A DNA stretch of 64,000 bases from Acanthamoeba sp. SK_2022b. Lineage: Eukaryota; Discosea; Longamoebia; Acanthamoebidae. The DNA lies in NCBI GenBank assembly GCA_027943245.1, contig JANDJZ010000013.1, forward strand, positions 233,204 through 297,203, read 5' to 3'. The notes under the pieces were generated by a model. It did no database searches, was not told the origin of the DNA, and was given only the letters and a program-made list of their open reading frames with translations. A program made the position numbers and the translations under genes. Shown one piece after another: positions 51,204 to 62,992 of the stretch (positions are counted from its first letter, which is position 1; each line of letters starts with the position of its first letter).

Positions 51204-53922
51204 GATGATGGAGGATAACAGGCGACGAGGCTACGAAACACTGGAGGCGCATGGGGAAAACGGCGGCAAGCGTCACCTCATCAACGCGCTTGTGCTGAGC
51301 ACTTCATTCTTCCTCATTTTCTTTGCCTACTCGTTCGTACCTCCCACAAATCTACCCTTTTTTCTTTTCATTCATCAATGCGAGCACAATTTTCTCAGAT
51401 GATTCGGTACACTGAGATGAACTTCATTTAAAGGTTAAAATAGTATTTTTGTGCACCGCACTACTGAGAGGCCTTGGTTGGGTGCGGCGGGGGAGGGAAA
51501 GTTCAGAGCGCGCTTCTAGCGGCCGGGTATTCCCGGGGCAGTGGTGGTGTTGGGCCGCTTTAATTGGCTTTTACGTGCTCCGCATTGGAGCCAAGCTCAC
51601 ATTTTCCACTCCTGCAGGACCACGCAGAACTTGGAGTCGAGTCTGATCCCCGGCAAGCTGGGGTGCGCGTCTCGTCTGGCTCTCTCTCCCTCCCTCTCCT
51701 CCTCTTCTTCCTGGTTTCTTGTTGCTGTTCTCCTCACTGCCTGTCACACCGCAGATATTGGTCGCTCGCCGCGCTCTACGCCTCGTTCTGCATTTCGTCC
51801 CTGTTTATCGCCTCGCCCGTACGAGTCTTTCTCAGCTCATATGCGCCTCCCCTGTTCTCTCTCTCTCTCTCTCATTTGTGGCCTGTCGGTCCCGTGTTTG
51901 GCCTTCTCTTTTGCGTGTCGCATCGATAGATCGCCAATCTGCTTCCGCCGCGCTTCGCTCTCCTGGTGGGCGGCGCAGCCTACATCCCTCTCACTGCGGC
52001 CAACCTTTATCCCCGCTGGGGTACTCCTTGCCCTCGGCCGCTCGGACCTGCTCTGCACGCTCCATCAGCTCGCTGCAAATTCAGATATGTCAACTCACCG
52101 CTGGCTCTCTCTTCCTCGCTCTTTCGTTCTGTGCGCAGGCACCTTGATTCCCGCTGCGGTCGTCCTCGGTTGCGGTGCCGGTGTCCTCTGGACAGCCCAA
52201 GGTCAAGACCCCCTCCTCCCTGCATGCAACTTGCCTGAGCTCTCGCACCAATACGCATCTCATCTGTTGGCAGGCTCCTATCTGACTGCGGCCGCCTCGA
52301 ACTATGCTCGCTCGCGCAACAAGGAGCCCAAGTCGGCCATGGGCCTCTTCACGGGTATCTTCTTCAGCATCTTCCAGGTTCGTTGGCCCCCTCTCCACAG
52401 GAGCTGCCTCTTTGCCTTTGTCCCCTTGCTCACCAAGCCTCGTCGTCCCGTTCGCGTGCGTATACCCGGCCCCGTAGTTGACGCAAGTGGTGGGCAACCT
52501 GGTGGCTGGATGCATTTTCATGTACGGCGGTAGCAGCCAGGACCAAGCCCGGTAATAGCCGCCTCGCCCATAGCCGCCAAAGGCCACCGCCACTCGCTCA
52601 CACATTGCGCAGCGACATTCTGTTCTATGTCTTCCTGGGCGTGGCAGCCCTCGGCGTGCTGTTGTTCCTCACGCTGGGCAAGGAGGTGACTGAGAAGGAG
52701 AGGAAGGGCGTCGAAGTCAACGACCGCCTCCTCGTCGAGCGTCAAGGCGGTAAGCCACCCCCCCCCTGCCACCCTTAAGTTCCAACTCCTTGCGGACTGG
52801 CGGTCTGACGCTCTGCGATCGGACGCGTCTTAACAGTGAACTCGGAGATAAGCCCGCGCTCGGGCGTGGCCGCCAAGGTGTTTGGCAACGCCTTCGACGT
52901 TTTGAGGCTGCTGAAGGACCCCCGCATGCTCCTCATGGTACGCCTTCCCCCCGCACACACGCGACCAACGAGGCCCAGGCACGGGCTCATCGTCATACAC
53001 ACGCGACGAAACCATGTTCTTTTTTTCGTCGTGCAGGTGCCCGTCTGCATTTATTCGGGCATGGAGCAGAGCTTCGTGCCGGGCGACTTCAACGCCGACA
53101 TTGTCAAGCAGGCCAAGGGCCTTGAGTGGATCGGTGCGCCAGCCACGCCCCCCCCCTCCCTCCCCTTCTGTTCCCATTACGCAACCCTCACCACGCATCG
53201 ATTACCCACGTAGGTTTCGTGATGGCGGTCTATGGCGCGTTCGACGCGACGGCGAGCGTGCTGCTGGGCCGCATGGCGGACGTGATCGGCAAACGGCTGT
53301 ACCTGATCGTGGGATTCACCGCGCACGCCACTTTCATCGGGTTCTACCTGGCCTTCCTCAACATCTCCAACATCGCGACCCTGCGCGATGACTTCTGGGT
53401 CCTGTTCCTCAGCGCGGCCGTGCTGGGCGTTGCCGACGCCTGCTGGAACACCTTCCCACCGCTCATGATGTCCGTCTTTTTCGCCGACAACGCCGGTATG
53501 GTGTCCTTTGCCAACCACGCATGTGGCCACGCGGTTGCGAAGCGTGAGGCGGCAGGCGGGAGAAGGGGCGCACGCGTTTACGAGAAGATCTTGCTGATTT
53601 GCGCTGTGTCGTGGTTGTGCGGGAACCAGAGCCGGCGTTTGGCAACCTCAAGTTCTGGCAGAGCATTGGGGCGATCTGTCCGTTCGTGTGGGGGCCGCTC
53701 CTGCCCTTCCAGGTCAAGATCATCATTCTGGGCAGCACCCTCTGCCTCGCCACGCTCTCCGTTCTCATCCTCGATCTCAAGGTCTCCCGCGAGTGATGCG
53801 TGTCGCGCTGTGACCTCAGCTGCTCATCCCCTAATCTTTCCATCAACAACCAACAACAGGTGGCCTCCATTTCGGACACCAGCGACACCAGCAACAAGAG
53901 GGAAGACGAAGAGGACGAGTGA
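51204..53922 (+). CDS. UNC-93-like major-facilitator membrane protein
   Basis: The start is at tandem ATGs 51204/51207 and the stop at 53920-53922. Membrane segments spread over about ten exons include HLINALVLSTSFFLIFFAYS, then TTQNLESSLIPGKLG, YWSLAALYASFCISSLFIAS, PAAVVLGCGAGVLWTAQGSY, FYVFLGVAALGVLLFLTLGK, GFVMAVYGAFDATASVLLG and DDFWVLFLSAAVLGVADACW. The QNL..S box after helix 1 and the LWTAQGxYL motif are characteristic of UNC-93/MFSD11 proteins. Related proteins regulate channels or receptor traffic, but the activity here is unknown. The tail is acidic (SNKREDEEDE). The first intron (about 51330-51617) is longer than most in this window. Another intron carries a sense-strand CT repeat. 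Confidence 0.87.
51855..51873. repeat. (CT)n microsatellite on the sense strand of the UNC-93-like gene
   Basis: A CT run lies in an intron of the plus-strand UNC-93-like gene, so it is again pyrimidine on the transcript. Confidence 0.85.
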
Positions 53923-54095
53923 CGCAGCCGCCCAGTGACGTCTGTCGTTCTCTCCTCTCTCTTCTCCTCCCAGATCTTCGGAGCGGCTATGTCCGCACGG
54001 AATACATCACTGCCCTCCACCTTCCACCAGCCGTCTATGTACATCAGGTCTCTCGCTCTCTCTGCCTTGCACGGCGTGGGTATCGACCGACCGGC

Positions 54096-55899
54096 CTAGA
54101 AGGAGAGGGCGATCATGGCGATGGCGCACATGCTGACACCTACGGCGACGATGAGGGTGAGGTAGTTGCGCCGGCCCTGAATCTCGCGGAAGACAAAGAC
54201 CGACCACAGGGACGCCACCACGCCCGGCCCCACGGTCGTGATGGGCATGGTGATCACCATCCCCAGTCCCGACGTTGCCACGAAGAAGCACAGTTGAGCT
54301 GCAGCACGGCCAGGCAAGTTAGTCCTGTGGCGGGGTATCGAGTGCGTGGTGAAGTACGGACCGGTTGCCCACATGACGCCCGAGAGGAGGGCGGGCAGGG
54401 TGACCTGCGGGTACACCTGCGGATGGTTGCGGGCCAGCACGCCGTAGATGACGAAGTAGCTCGTGCTTGTCAGCAGGATGCCGCAGATGTGTGAGTAGAG
54501 CTGAGCAAGCACAGCAAAGGCAGGAATGTTATCAGCGTATGCAGCGGGAGCACCATGAGTAGAGCAGGTGCGTACGTAATCAAGAGCGTGGCGTGGGCCA
54601 TCTGGACGGTTGTCGATGAGCCACTGCGTTGGGTTGAACGCTACGCCGTACAGCGCACCGGCCAGCAACGCCAGCACCACGCCCTGGACGACGGAGGTGT
54701 GCGTTTGTGCTTTAGGGTGAGGCGCTGAGAGTGGCAAAGGGAGCGCGCCGTACGACGATGCGCTTCTGTGCCGAGGGCATGGTGTCGAGGTGGAATAAGG
54801 TGACGGGAAGACAGTGCCTCCGCATGTCGTCCGCTCCACGCAGGGATAAAGCGTCGAGATGGAAGTAGTGCATCATGGCCTGATGAGAAAAGGTCAGTAG
54901 CTCCTCCTGATCTCGTGAACGGAAACAAGCCGTACGTGTCGAAGGTCTTCGTGGTCTTCCATGTGCACGAAATGAAGAAACCTCTGGCGCAAGGTCAGGG
55001 GTCGATCGCTGAGATCAAGGGCCACGCCGTCGTCCTTGGAGAGGCTGCGTGTGACGTCCTTCTGCGCCTCTTCGCACTCTTCCTCGTGCAGCATCAGGCC
55101 GAAGCTGACCATCTCGCTCTCCTCTCTTCGGTGGCTGCGCAGGTGCTGTGTCCTGGCCGGCAGCGGAGTTCTCACATGATGAGTCCGGTCGAGCGTGGGA
55201 GAACTGACTCCCTTGCCCGGTAGCAGAGGCTTCGCCTCCTCCGGATCAGGCAACTCGTTGTCCGGTGAACTTGGCGCGTCTTTGGGCTGTATCAGAACGT
55301 AGCACACCCCTGCCCAAACCATCAATGATTGAAGACATAATCAAAGAGGTTGCCTCTGCCACACCAGGAGTACAGTATAGTCATGAAGTTGTACCGCTGA
55401 GCACGGCCGTGGCAACTCCCACGTAGTTGAGCCAGGGCATAGACACCGTCTGCTGGTGGAGTCCGAACAGGCCGAACGTGCCCGATGCCCAGCCCATCAC
55501 CTGGTAGTTTGTCAGCCTTAGAGCGGGAACAGCGTGGTGTGCAGAAGGGAACTACCAGACAGGCTGTTCCCCACAGGAGGATGCCCAAGCCGAGGCCAAT
55601 AAGCCTGACTATGGGCACCGTCATCAAGTTGCCTGCCGCCGAGTGTTAACGCCTTGCATTGTGGTGAGGCTGCGATAAGTGGTGGTACCGGTGGCCCAGA
55701 GAGCTCCGCCAAGCATGGAAAGGGGCTGAAAGGCTGGAGATCCGTTGAAGAGGTTTGCCAGGAGCCCCACCAGCCATATGCCCAGGGCCATAATCCACTG
55801 GTAGTAGAACCCGTCGCCCACGGGAAACTCCTTCGTCGGCACAAACGTGCTGCCCCACAACACCGCGCTCGCGCCTACACAGCCAAACTCAACCCACAT
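54096..55899 (-). CDS. TMEM144-family multi-pass membrane protein
   Basis: The coding strand runs from ATG 55899 to TAG 54096. The N-terminus VEFGCVGASAVLWGSTFVPT, then KEFPVGDGFYYQW, matches the GSxFVPxKxFxxGDGxxxQW start of TMEM144 proteins. Further helices include MALGIWLVGLLANLF, LIGLGLGILLWGTACLV, LNYVGVATAVLSG, GVVLALLAGALYGVAFNPTQ, LYSHICGILLTSTSYFVIYG and YLTLIVAVGVSMCAIAMIAL, about ten in total. A central acidic loop (PDNELPDPEEAKPLLPGKG) carries a dileucine-type PLLP motif that may direct endosomal sorting. TMEM144 belongs to the drug/metabolite transporter clan and is suspected to carry carbohydrates; the substrate is unproven. Exon joins are approximate. Confidence 0.86.
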
Positions 55900-55986
55900 C
55901 CTGGTACCCGCTTCTCCTCGTCACCGTGCCCATCCTGCTCGTCTCGATTGCCTTTCGCTAATTTACCAACAAAAATCGCTCAAGTT

Positions 55987-57725
55987 TCAGTGAGTTTTAT
56001 GGGATTCGTGGGGGGAGGTGTGTAACGAGGGGAGGACAAGCGCGTTTGCCGAGCGCTGTCGCTTCTCGCGGCGCGCGGCGTTCTCTTCCTTGTTGAGGGC
56101 CACGCAGGCGCCGGTGCCGTTGAGCGCCACCGTGAAGGCGATCTCGCCGTAGGGCGGTGGTTGGGTGTCCTTCCACGTGTAGCACCACCGGCCGTTCAGG
56201 AACAGGTAGAGCACCAGCTTGTGCCCTTTTCGCCGCTTGGTACTCGCCTGCGGTGCAGGCAGCGGCTGCGACGAAGTCGTGGTCTTCTCCGCTGCCCGCT
56301 GCATCAGCACCTCGATTGGCGTGTGCCGTATTCGCACATCGCCCTCGCCCTCACCATCTGTGCCGCCATTTCCTTCTTCATCATCGTCATCCGCCTTCAC
56401 CTCCATCTCGGCACCAATCTGGTCGTCACCATCATCATCAATTCCCTCGCCCTCGCTCCGCTTGGTGTCGTCCGCTCCCGTTTCCGTCACCAAGGTCATC
56501 CCCGACACGCCCGAGTCGCCCTCGCTGACCGTGCCGACTGCTCGTGTGGGGGATAAGCGAACGTGGGACGTGGCCCCAGTGTGCGTCGGCGTCGATGCAT
56601 GACCGGACCACTCCCTCGACGTTATTCGCTCCTCGTACTGCACAAGCAGGCCCACGCTGTCTCCCGTCCCATACATCGGCACCTGCACGCAAACGCGCAC
56701 GCCAGGGCCATTTTCAACAGGTGTGCGCGCGTGTGACTGATGTATGCATGTGTGGCCGGAGGCGGTGATCTCGGCCCAGCGATGACGAGAGGCCAATGCG
56801 ACATCTGTAGGTACCTTGGCCACCTCGGAGTTGGAGTTGTGAAGGATGAGCCCGTTGCTGTGAAAGGCGTAGTTGTAACAGTTTTGGCCAAAGCCCACCA
56901 GATTGCCCGTGTACTGGGGAGAAGAACGAGTCAGGCGCGCACACACGCATACACCTGCACACACGTGCACGCGTGAAGTTGTGGGCGTACCGCCCAATCG
57001 CGGTCAGTGATGCCGACGGACATGTGAGTGTACTTCTTCTCAACGACGAGAATCTGGTAGTAGTGGAACGGCTGCCGCGCCGACGGCACCATGCGCTCCC
57101 GGCACTTCACCGTCTCGTTCATGTAGGTCTGTGCAGTCTGCACTCACATCCACCCACAGCCAACCAATCGCTTAGCTGCATAAGAACACACGACGCGGGG
57201 GGGGGGTCAATGGAGAGAGCCTGCGTCGTTACCGCTACGGTGTCGTCTTCGGTGAGCTGTATGACCTCTGACTTGTCCAATGCCGAGAACTGCAGTGTAC
57301 GCGTGGGGAATGAGAGAGGTCTTCGATGAGGGAACAGGGAAAAGCGGGTGAGAGGGGGCAGGAGGCAGTGGTAGGTAGGGGTAGGAACCTGGTGCTGGCA
57401 GTAGAGAACGGAGTAGAGCTCGCGCCAGGGCACGGAGAGGTTCTTGGATTTATAGTAGGCCACCATGTGTTCCATCACGCCCTTCCTGCCACCTCGCTTG
57501 CATCGCGTCTTCCACAGCCTGAGGCCGTTGACAGCATCAGCGCATTGCGCGTGCATGTTCGTGGCCGGAGGAGAGGGTGCTGTGAGAGAGGACGCACTGC
57601 TGGTCGAGAGCGATGCGCATCCATGTGTGATTGACGCATGAGGCGCGGTGGAGGTCGGCTGCTGGCAAGAAGGAGAACACCAGTAGCACTATCTCCTCTC
57701 CAAACAGCTCCGTGAAGTCGCTCAT
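55987..57725 (-). CDS. F-box/SPRY protein with an acidic insertion inside SPRY
   Basis: ATG 57725 starts with an F-box (EEIVLLVFSFLPAADLHRAS, CVNHTWMRIA). A basic linker (LWKTRCKRGGRKGVMEHM) follows. The SPRY part has FHYYQILVVEKKYTHMSVGI, then NLVGFGQNCYNYAFHSNGLI and VPMYGTGDSVGLLVQYEERI. About 130 residues of Asp/Glu/Gly-rich sequence then intervene (EGEGIDDDGDDQIGAEMEVK). The final SPRY strands resume with LVLYLFLNGRWCYTWKDTQ, PPYGEIAFTVALNGTGAC, and the stop is at 55987. The F-box would recruit SKP1-CUL1 and the SPRY domain would choose substrate, making this a ubiquitin-ligase adaptor. The last exon is long and has no stop across the insertion, so the insertion appears real. Confidence 0.86.
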
Positions 57726-58123
57726 TGTGGAGCTCTTGTCTCGGGTTGTGCACTGCCGCCAACTGGTGAGTGTCTGGCCGGCATTGAATAAAAAATTAAA
57801 TGATTAAATTTTATAAAGCGATGCATTACGCCAACAAACAATAAACGAAGCAACTGAATGAACATGAAATGGGGAAAAGAAACACTTTTTTCACCTCTGT
57901 TGCGCGGTGACCACGCACAAGATGGTCAGTCGGGCCGCCTAGATTGCTCAACCGTGCGCTGTTTTCGATCACCAGCAGCGAAATAAAAAGGTTCAGAGTT
58001 GCAAGAGTCTTTCTTTCCCCATTTCCTTGGCTGGAAATATAACACCATTTTTATTTTATATCTTCGATATGGGTTGGGTGTACTGGTGATGAAGAGATGG
58101 AGATGGAGGACGAGGAGATAGGA
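57726..58123. other. Intergenic, AT-rich
   Basis: This lies between the F-box/SPRY start and the RasGAP stop, both minus strand. It is AT-rich from 57780 to 58060, and no coding sequence is seen. Confidence 0.6.
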
Positions 58124-61100
58124 TTATTTGGAGACAAAACGGGCGTTGAGGAGGTGAAGGAGAAGATTGACGTCGAAGGTGAGATACTCGGTAATGTAGT
58201 CGAGCCTGTTCTCCTGTTGTCTTTCCAACAGATCAGCCAGCTCTAGCTCCATGTCGGTTACCTTGACCGCACGAAACTTGACCACCACCTTGTAAACGCC
58301 CGGCATCGACGACGAAAAATAGAATGCGATATTGCTCCTGCACGCACGCATGACACGACGGGCGAGAAGGCAGGGAGGAACGACGAAGACGAGCTGAGAG
58401 CGTGTACGGGGTATAGGGACCCGGGGGGGGGGGAAGGAACGCACTTCTTGTCCTTAGGTACGGTGGACTCCTTGATGATGCCGTCTTTCTCGAGCTGGCT
58501 GTAGGGGAACTTGAATGGACCTGCCTCCTTGACGCTCTTCACCTTGTCTTTGTTCTTCTTCTTGGCCTTGCCGTTGGAGGTCTGCACGCCGCACTTGCTC
58601 GTTACATCCTGCAAATAGTGCTTGTAGGCCTCTGTAGATGTGAAAGCACGAGAGCGTGAGAGAGAAGGAAAACGGTCAGCGCAGGACACTACAGCGAGTG
58701 ACGTGGGGCAGGTTTGGGGTGCGTGGCGGGGGCATACCGTATTGGTCTTCCAGGAATTTCTGGTGGTTGGTGACGGTCTTCAAAACGCCGTCCAAACGCT
58801 CGAGTAACACTCGCGCCTTTTTGCTCTGCTCTTCGTAGTTGTACAGCTCCTGTGTTGACGGCATCGTGAGAACAAGACGTAAGCATCCCGAGGTACCACA
58901 TGCGGATGCCACGGCCAAATGGATTGGTTCAGAGCAGGCCCAACGGGCCCGTGGGGGCGTAAAACGAGAAAGGGGTCGAACCTGGACGGCGTCCCTTCTC
59001 AGCTGCGCGTAGTTGTCGCTTTCCTTGAGGTACCCAACCTTTACCAGATCTTGGCAGTTCTTCTGAATCCTCTTGATCTTATCTAGGAGGTGCTGTACCG
59101 GTAGCGAAGAGATTATGCGTTTCAGCCAGTGAACTCGGAGCAGATGGCAATCAACTGTGCAAACGGGATTTGTACCTTGTCGCTGTGCTCCTTGGCCCAC
59201 TTCCAAGCAACGTTGAGAATGGCTTCGACGGTCGCGCATTCGTTGACCTCCTTCTCCGGAAGCGATTTGATGATGGTGAACAACAAGAACTTGGTCTCAG
59301 CGTACATCTGCTCCGGCGTCAGTTTCCCGCTAAGCTGGGTATCTGGATCAATGGGTGTCGATGGGACATCACTTCAGCTGGTTGTCCTCTATCCCACTCT
59401 CTCCTCAATCAAAGAAGGCAAGGGGCGTTACCCTCCTCCCTGAAGCTATCGGAGAGGATGAGATCGATGTTGGCGTTGTCCTTCTTGGACAGCTGGGCTG
59501 GCGCTGGGCCCATCTTTTCCAGCAACGCTGCTAGGGGATCCTTATCCTCCGCGCACTGCAATTCACAACGCTACGACGTCAGTTGCACGGATTTCCGGGG
59601 GGGGTGCATGCATGCGTACCAGGCGGTTCTTGTGCAGTTGAAGCATCTCGTGGATAAAATACATTTCGTTGAAAGATATATTGATCATGTTCACGTTGGT
59701 TCGCTCTAAGGCAAGGTACTTGTCCAACTGTAGATACGGACCGCGTGAGTCACAAAAAAGCTCTGGAGCGACTACCAAGGAGAGGGAAGGACGTGCGTTG
59801 AGGTGCTGCTCAAGGTTCTCCACCGCTGTCAGGCCCTCCAGGAACTCGTTGAGCCTCTCCTTATTCTTCTCTATACAAACATTGAGAGGCTCCATGTAGA
59901 ATTCCTTGACACCACCGAACTTGATGTTGTTTGCAAGATTTTGCAGGATCTTGGCGAGCTGTTGTCGGGTGGTGGTTGCATATGACGATCATGCGCACGG
60001 GGTGAGACGCGCTTGACCATCGGTGCAGGTTCGCCACGAAAGGAGGAAAGAGAAAGTTCTGAGGGGAGGGGGGCGCACCAGCGTGAGATTCCTTCTAGTG
60101 TTGGCAGAGAGAGTGTTTTCGACGAGCATGAATGCCTGTGGCGTGACGATGGCCGGATTGATGAAGCGGAGGAGATAGAAGCCGCCGATCAGACCGCAGA
60201 CCTGCTCGCGGCTCGCTTCGGGGAACTTACTCTGTTTGCAGCGCAAATAGGAAAGGCATCAGCTCACCGCGAGTTGGCGTTGTGCAAACGAGAGAGAAAA
60301 ATGGGAGAGGAGCAGTTACCCGGACGAGCTCGCGAATCTGCTTACAAATCCAACGGATGCCGTAGGGCACTTGGTCGGTGGAGGAAAGCAGCGCACCGAT
60401 GAACTCACCAGCGATCTGGTCTAGCTTAGCGATACGTGCTCCGAGTTAAGGCAGAAAAGCTGACAATGAGGAGAGAGAAAAGGCGGTGTGGTTTCAAGAA
60501 GAGGGAGGTTGGTGAGGATATGAGGTCTGATGATCTTCTGCACTTCCGCGTTCTCGGCTGCCTCTTCGGCAGTGACCTTACGGTTGAGGTTCGACTTCTG
60601 CCCCGTTTTGATCTCGTAATCGTTTATCATCTCAATATAGACCTACCAGGCGGTGAACACGCAGAAGCACAGTCAGCGAGAGCCGAAGGCAAGCGCACAT
60701 ACGCAAAACACAGAGTACATGCAAACCTTCAACGGATTGATCTCGAGCATGAGGTTGGACTGTGAGCAAAGGTTGGAGAGTACGCCTGTGAGTGTGGCCT
60801 TGAGGTACTGCTGACCCGGTCCTCGCCTGCCGGCCAGATGTGAGCAAAGACCCAGAGGACACGGAGAAGAGTGAGTTCATACCTGGTGTATGTGGTCATC
60901 ATCCTCGTGAGAGCTGTGTTGGCCCGCAAAAGAGAACCGATGCCCGTTGCCTCTTGAAACTCGGCGTTGAGTACGGTCTGCGGCAAAAACAAGCAACAGT
61001 GAGAACTGTGAAGGGCATTGAGCTGGAGGAAGAATATACTCTAAACATTGAAAGGAGCAAGTGCTCTTCCATTTCATCGTATTGGTTGCCGTAGAGGGTG

Positions 61101-61785
61101 AACATGACCGTCTGGAGGAGGTTGTCGATTTGCCCCAAATTCACCAGCCGAGCCAGCGTGGCGATGTACTTGGTGTCGTTCTGCAGCAGCCAGAAGAGCT
61201 CCCCATACGCCTGGAATGGATGGTACCAATTCAGTCCAGATCAGATTAATTGAAATGGTGTAAGTCGAGACCCGTAGCCAAATAGAGTACCTCTCGCTCC
61301 TTCTTGTTCTTAATTTGGCCATTCGCCTTGTTCATGAGGGAGAGATCACCAGAGTTGGCCATGATTTCCTGCGAGCAGCAACATCAGCCAAAGGACAAAC
61401 GAAGGTTTTTGAGAGTCTGCGTGGTACCTCGACGCTGATTCTGTTTCTAATGAGGAGTGAAATCTTCTTATCGAGATTGCGAATGTCTCTCTCAAGCGTA
61501 AAGTTACGCTTGCTCTGCAGAGCGATGTCGCGCTTGAGCTCATACAACGACTTTTGCACTGCATTAAGAATTGGAGAGGGAGAGGGGGGTCATTCATGTA
61601 ACAAAGTGGAATCTAAATAAAATGGGCAACCAAAATTGAAAAGGAGAGGTACATGAGGCTAGCTCATCTCCCTTTTCTTGATCTTGGCCCTTGATGATTT
61701 TGATAATGCTGTGTACGCTGTAGGTTCTCGTTTGCCGGGCAGGATTGAATCGCTCATACGCGTACCCCTCCTGCGGAGGATCCAT
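58124..61785 (-). CDS. IQGAP-type RasGAP protein lacking CH and IQ domains
   Basis: The coding strand starts at ATG 61785 (MDPPQEGYAYERFNPARQTR) and stops at 58124. A coiled-coil segment (LYELKRDIALQSKRNFTLER, DIRNLDKKISLLIRNRIS) precedes the GAP domain: EREAYGELFWLLQNDTKYIA, LLRANTALTRMMTTYTRRGP and LIGGFYLLRFINPAIVTPQA. The Arg in LLRAN sits where RasGAPs carry the arginine finger, which animal IQGAPs lack. The C-terminal part is the RasGAP_C/RGCt type (SNIAFYFSSSMPGVYKVVVK, then FRAVKVTDMELELADLLE). Size and layout match Dictyostelium DGAP1/GAPA-like proteins, which act in cytokinesis and Rac signalling. There are about fifteen short introns. Confidence 0.93.
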
Positions 61786-62058
61786 TCTTTGTAGAACTTG
61801 AGCTAAGCTTGCTGTTGTGGCTTTTGGTGTTCGTCCCCTTTCTTTTTTCCGACCAATCACCGAAACGGAGCCATTCCTTCGGCTGGCAATTTGAGCCGCG
61901 CAGAATAATCACGCCCCACTGCTACCTCCGTCACATGCCGCCACGGTGATCGACCCAGCACGCTCGCGATGCATCCTCTCCTCCAGACACAAAGCGCTGG
62001 CATTGGGAAGGGCCTTCCCTTTGAAGAAGTACCGAAGAGAGGCCGTGCTCAAGATGTT
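61786..62058. other. RasGAP upstream region
   Basis: This is the promoter side of the RasGAP gene. An open plus-strand frame from 61946 runs into the 5S-like sequence and shows no family resemblance. Confidence 0.5.
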
Positions 62059-62148
62059 GGATACGGCCATGCTGCTTCCCACCCGAACATCGAAGTTAAG
62101 CTGCACCAGGCATGTCAGTACTGGGGTGGGCGACCACGTATAATCCAC
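62059..62148 (+). pseudogene. Truncated 5S rRNA copy
   Basis: GGATACGGCCATGCTGC begins like an amoebozoan 5S rRNA. The central CGAAGTTAAGCTGC and the downstream GTACTGGGGTGGGCGACCAC are the most conserved 5S blocks, in the right order and spacing. About 20 bases of the 5' domain are missing between GGCCAT and CTTCCCACCCGAAC. The 3' strand that should pair with GGATACGG is replaced by unrelated sequence after AATCCAC. The copy therefore cannot form helix I. It spans about 90 bases instead of about 119. Confidence 0.85.
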
Positions 62149-62291
62149 TCTTTCCTTGCTGCCTTCTCATACATTTCATCATACCATGCACATCATCCCC
62201 TGTTCACCAATTTAAAACTGTATTGTAGTCATTTACAGTCAACTCCTGTTTGCACAACACAGGGCCACTAAACCTCCTGACCAGCAGCATT

Positions 62292-62313
62292 GGAGGATGT
62301 CCTTAGGATAGCT
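62292..62313 (+). repeat. Left terminal inverted repeat of the decayed transposon
   Basis: It is an exact reverse complement of 63743-63764 over 22 bases. Confidence 0.9.
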
Positions 62314-62497
62314 TTCAGTTATCCAGTGCTTGTTAGTGCAAGACCTACCTTTCAGACATCCAGACAGCTAGCCCTCCAGTTGTCCAGTGGATATCCTATG
62401 GATGTCCAGCGCAAGGAGTCAGCTAAGCAGTGGCCCATCACCCCACTGTTTCCACAAAACAGATAAATAAAAAAAAAATTCCATCAGCAAACAACAC

Positions 62498-62992
62498 ATG
62501 GCCACCACCATGAGCAAACGCATCAACACACTCAAACTACACTGCTTGCAGGACAAAGTCGGCCAGCACTTGCATCCTAATACTGTAGCTTCAGTCATAG
62601 CTGCCATACAATCTGCTACTCCTCCTCCAGTTCTTTATGGAGGGTGGAATGTGGAGGACTGTGTGTACGCTTTTTTGTACTGGCTACTGTACCACCTGGC
62701 ATATCGTCTACTGCAAAAGAAGACTGGCATCCCTCACTCTGATTTTCACCAGCACTTTGGTGCTCTCCATGCCACATTGGTCCCATGGGCTCACAAACAG
62801 GTTGAAAACCAGTACACACTCACTGAACAGAAAGCAATCTCTGAAGAGGCCATTGATGACCCTGAGTTCAAGGGCCAGATCACACTTCTTGTTGATGGTG
62901 TGCAAGTGCGCAAGTGGTGTTCTCCTATGCAGCTGTTCAAGAAGATCAAGTGTTGTTCAAGTTTGGAGGTTGACCTGCATGTAACTTCATAG
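62498..62992 (+). pseudogene. Transposase N-terminal half (HTH and first Asp of a DDE enzyme)
   Basis: From ATG 62498 the frame has DCVYAFLYWLLYHLAYRLLQ, then KKTGIPHSDFHQHF, a winged-helix pattern found ahead of DDE_Tnp_4-type transposases. QITLLVDGVQVRKW follows, with the first catalytic Asp in the usual DGT/DGV context. It stops at 62992, before the second and third catalytic residues, which are on the other strand. It is probably non-functional on its own. Confidence 0.7.

Noticed and set aside
61946..62143. Plus-strand frame overlapping the 5S-like sequence
   Set aside because: It reads into the 5S core, so its open frame is incidental.
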